A stretch of DNA of 64,000 bases from an uncultured Sulfitobacter sp. (GTDB taxonomy: Bacteria; Pseudomonadota; Alphaproteobacteria; Rhodobacterales; Rhodobacteraceae), in contig CANMXJ010000019.1 of assembly GCA_947501805.1 (NCBI GenBank), positions 1 to 64,000 of the forward strand. The letters are read 5' to 3'. Shown piece after piece: positions 62,519 through 64,000 of the stretch. The translations under genes and the position numbers were made by a program. The notes below the pieces were generated by a model that saw only the letters and a list, made by a program, of their open reading frames with translations, was not told the DNA's origin and did not search any database. How positions within the stretch are numbered: the first letter of the stretch is position 1; each line of letters opens with the position of its first letter.

Positions 62519-63894
62519 TGCTGCATTGGCTGGATAGTCTGCGTGTACAGCTAGTGCTTTTAGTAATCGCAGCTCTTGTATTAGCTCAGGCCTTCAGCCT
62601 TTTATTGTTTGTAGACGAGCGTAGCCTTGCCGTTCGCGCGGCCCTTGGTTTTGAGGCCGCGAGCCGGGCAGCCAATGTCGCCCGCTTGATCGAGGAAGCG
62701 CCGATAAGCTTGCAACCGGCAATTCTGCGAGCTGCAAATTCTCCACTTGTAAGATTTGACCTTTCAAAATCTCCAGCCGTTGATCATGAAACACATGCCG
62801 ATAACGGAGCCGTCGAAGAACGCGTGCGCAGCCTTCTTGGTCAGTCAAGCCAGCGTGAAATTCGTGTGGAACTGCACGAAGCAGATCAGGGTATTCTTCC
62901 TATGCCTTATATGGGTCCCGAAATGACCCAAATGCATCAGGCGATGATGCGCGGAAAGCTGTCCGCGATCGAAATGCAGCTTTCAATTTCGCTGACTGGT
63001 GAACAATGGCTGAATGTAGCTACACGGTTTGAGCGCCCACCCCTGCAATGGCCTTGGTATTCGTTCGTCAGTTTCGGTATGACCGCGGCGCTTATCCTCA
63101 TAGTTGCATGCTGGTTCTTGCTCTCACGATTGATCAGGCCTCTTTTACAGATTTCTCAAGCAGCGGACCGACTTGGGCGAGGTGAAAATGTAGAACCCCT
63201 GCCAGAGATGGGCCCCAGTGAAGTGAGAAACCTTACGCGGACGTATAATCGTATGCAGGAAAGACTAGGTCTTTTTATTGCAGATCGAACGCAGCTCTTG
63301 GCGGCTCTTGGCCATGACCTTCGGTCTCCTCTCACGGCTTTGCGTATCAGGGCAGAAATGATCGATGATGACGAGACGCGAGAGAGGGTAATCACCTCTG
63401 TCGAAGAAATGCAGGGTATGGTGGATGAAACGCTTGCCTTTGCTAAGGGAATGGCGACCGCAGAAAACTATGAGGCGGTAGATTTGGGTGCCTATCTTGC
63501 GTGCCTCCAGTCAGACATGTTGGACAGCTTCACACTAGAAGAAGGTGAAAAAGTAACGGTCCGCATTCGTCCTCAATCTGTACGGCGTGCCTTGCGCAAC
63601 CTTATCGAGAATGCCCGGCGATACGGCGAAACCGCGCATGTCACGTACCACCACTATGCAGAGCATGCTTTTGTCGCGGTCTCTGACAACGGACCTGGTA
63701 TTCCGGAAACTGATCTGGAAAAAGTGTTTGCGCCGTTTTTCCGCCTTGAAAGGTCACGCTCGCGAGAAACCGGCGGTACAGGTCTTGGCCTGTCTATCGC
63801 ACGTACCATCGCGCGTGCCCATGGTGGGGATGTCAGTCTGTCAAATCGCCCCGCAGCCGGCCTCATGGCAACCATGAAACTCCCAATAGAGTAA
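62518..63894 (+). CDS. sensor histidine kinase with Met-rich periplasmic segment
   Basis: The 458-residue kinase has helices at about 10-31 and 182-203, a periplasmic domain between them, a HAMP-like linker (IRPLLQISQAADRLGRGE), the dimerisation box GHDLRSPLTALRIR with histidine 266, and ATPase boxes NLIENARRYG, DNGPGIP and GGTGLGLSIA. Near the end of the periplasmic domain (about 129-144) lies PYMGPEMTQMHQAMMRGK, with many methionines and one histidine. Such segments suggest Cu(I) or Ag(I) binding as in CusS, though the domain itself is not a CusS match by eye. I chose ATG at 62518 because it overlaps the regulator stop. Confidence 0.9.
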   Translation: MLHWLDSLRVQLVLLVIAALVLAQAFSLLLFVDERSLAVRAALGFEAASRAANVARLIEEAPISLQPAILRAANSPLVRFDLSKSPAVDHETHADNGAVEERVRSLLGQSSQREIRVELHEADQGILPMPYMGPEMTQMHQAMMRGKLSAIEMQLSISLTGEQWLNVATRFERPPLQWPWYSFVSFGMTAALILIVACWFLLSRLIRPLLQISQAADRLGRGENVEPLPEMGPSEVRNLTRTYNRMQERLGLFIADRTQLLAALGHDLRSPLTALRIRAEMIDDDETRERVITSVEEMQGMVDETLAFAKGMATAENYEAVDLGAYLACLQSDMLDSFTLEEGEKVTVRIRPQSVRRALRNLIENARRYGETAHVTYHHYAEHAFVAVSDNGPGIPETDLEKVFAPFFRLERSRSRETGGTGLGLSIARTIARAHGGDVSLSNRPAAGLMATMKLPIE

Positions 63895-64000
63895 ATTACT
63901 CAAATACAGGCGCGATTATGGGTTCAGTCGTCCTCACTTGGGCCTGTGTGGGTGGGGCAAAGAAGTAGGTAGGTTCCTCCGCCCCACCGATTGAGAATTC

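Noticed and set aside
1-64000. CRISPR arrays, insertion sequences, tRNA or rRNA genes
   Set aside because: No regularly spaced repeats, transposase-like proteins or cloverleaf/rRNA-like segments were noticed.

Overview
The window looks like accessory DNA, probably plasmid or genomic-island DNA, from an alphaproteobacterium. Rhodobacterales (Roseobacter group) is my best guess from protein styles: Tat-type copper oxidases, NirK, solitary Rieske protein, DUF3768 and strawberry-notch plasmid genes. The assignment is inferred from recognised families, not from a search. No rRNA, tRNA, CRISPR array, insertion sequence or transposase was seen.

Region 1 (about 1-10.95 kb, all minus strand) is a plasmid-backbone block. 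It holds a C-terminally short DUF7146/Toprim-like protein, a 1456-residue methyltransferase-helicase of the strawberry-notch type, a GHKL ATPase, two small unassigned proteins, a DUF3768 protein and a 710-residue ParB-like protein. Its spacers carry duplicated leader sequences and strong hairpins. Region 2 (11-21 kb) is a metal-stress regulatory and envelope region. It has a patatin-like lipase, four sigma-factor-related genes with cysteine motifs (two full ECF factors resembling the copper-responsive CorE group, two region-4-only relatives), a DUF2946-like secreted protein, an L,D-transpeptidase, a TlpA thioredoxin and a BNR-repeat protein. A copper chaperone follows behind a CueR-type promoter, then an orphan Rieske protein and a DMT transporter.

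Region 3 (21-40 kb, plus strand) starts with NhaA. A tightly packed low-oxygen energy cluster follows: DUF5676, DUF3141 (PHA-synthase-like), DUF2933-like, acetate kinase, phosphotransacetylase, FabI, a Cu+ P-type ATPase, copper nitrite reductase, an isoprenylcysteine-methyltransferase-like protein, a YfcC transporter, arginine deiminase, ornithine carbamoyltransferase, carbamate kinase, a cytochrome c and a CBS-BON protein. Region 4 (40-51 kb, minus strand) holds an APC permease, a tiny CCGG/CCC cysteine protein and a complex-I-like membrane module (NuoA, H, J, K, L, M, N). Its only peripheral subunit is a NuoB-like/NuoD-like fusion whose middle carries two heavy-metal-binding domains and histidine-rich stretches. 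No NuoC, E, F, G or I is present. This is the most unusual system in the window.

Region 5 (51-58 kb, minus strand) is a copper-handling operon: small peptides, a DUF2946-like protein, a lipoprotein, a TolC-type factor without RND partners, multicopper oxidase, a cupredoxin-CusF protein, a second cupredoxin, an ABC membrane protein without an ATPase domain and a cytochrome c. Region 6 (58-64 kb) has Lgt, an ATC-hydrolase-like protein, a TVP38 protein, a Met-rich EF-hand protein and a divergent two-component system whose sensor has a Met-rich periplasmic segment. Together the window appears to combine periplasmic copper detoxification and sensing with microaerobic/anaerobic energy conservation.
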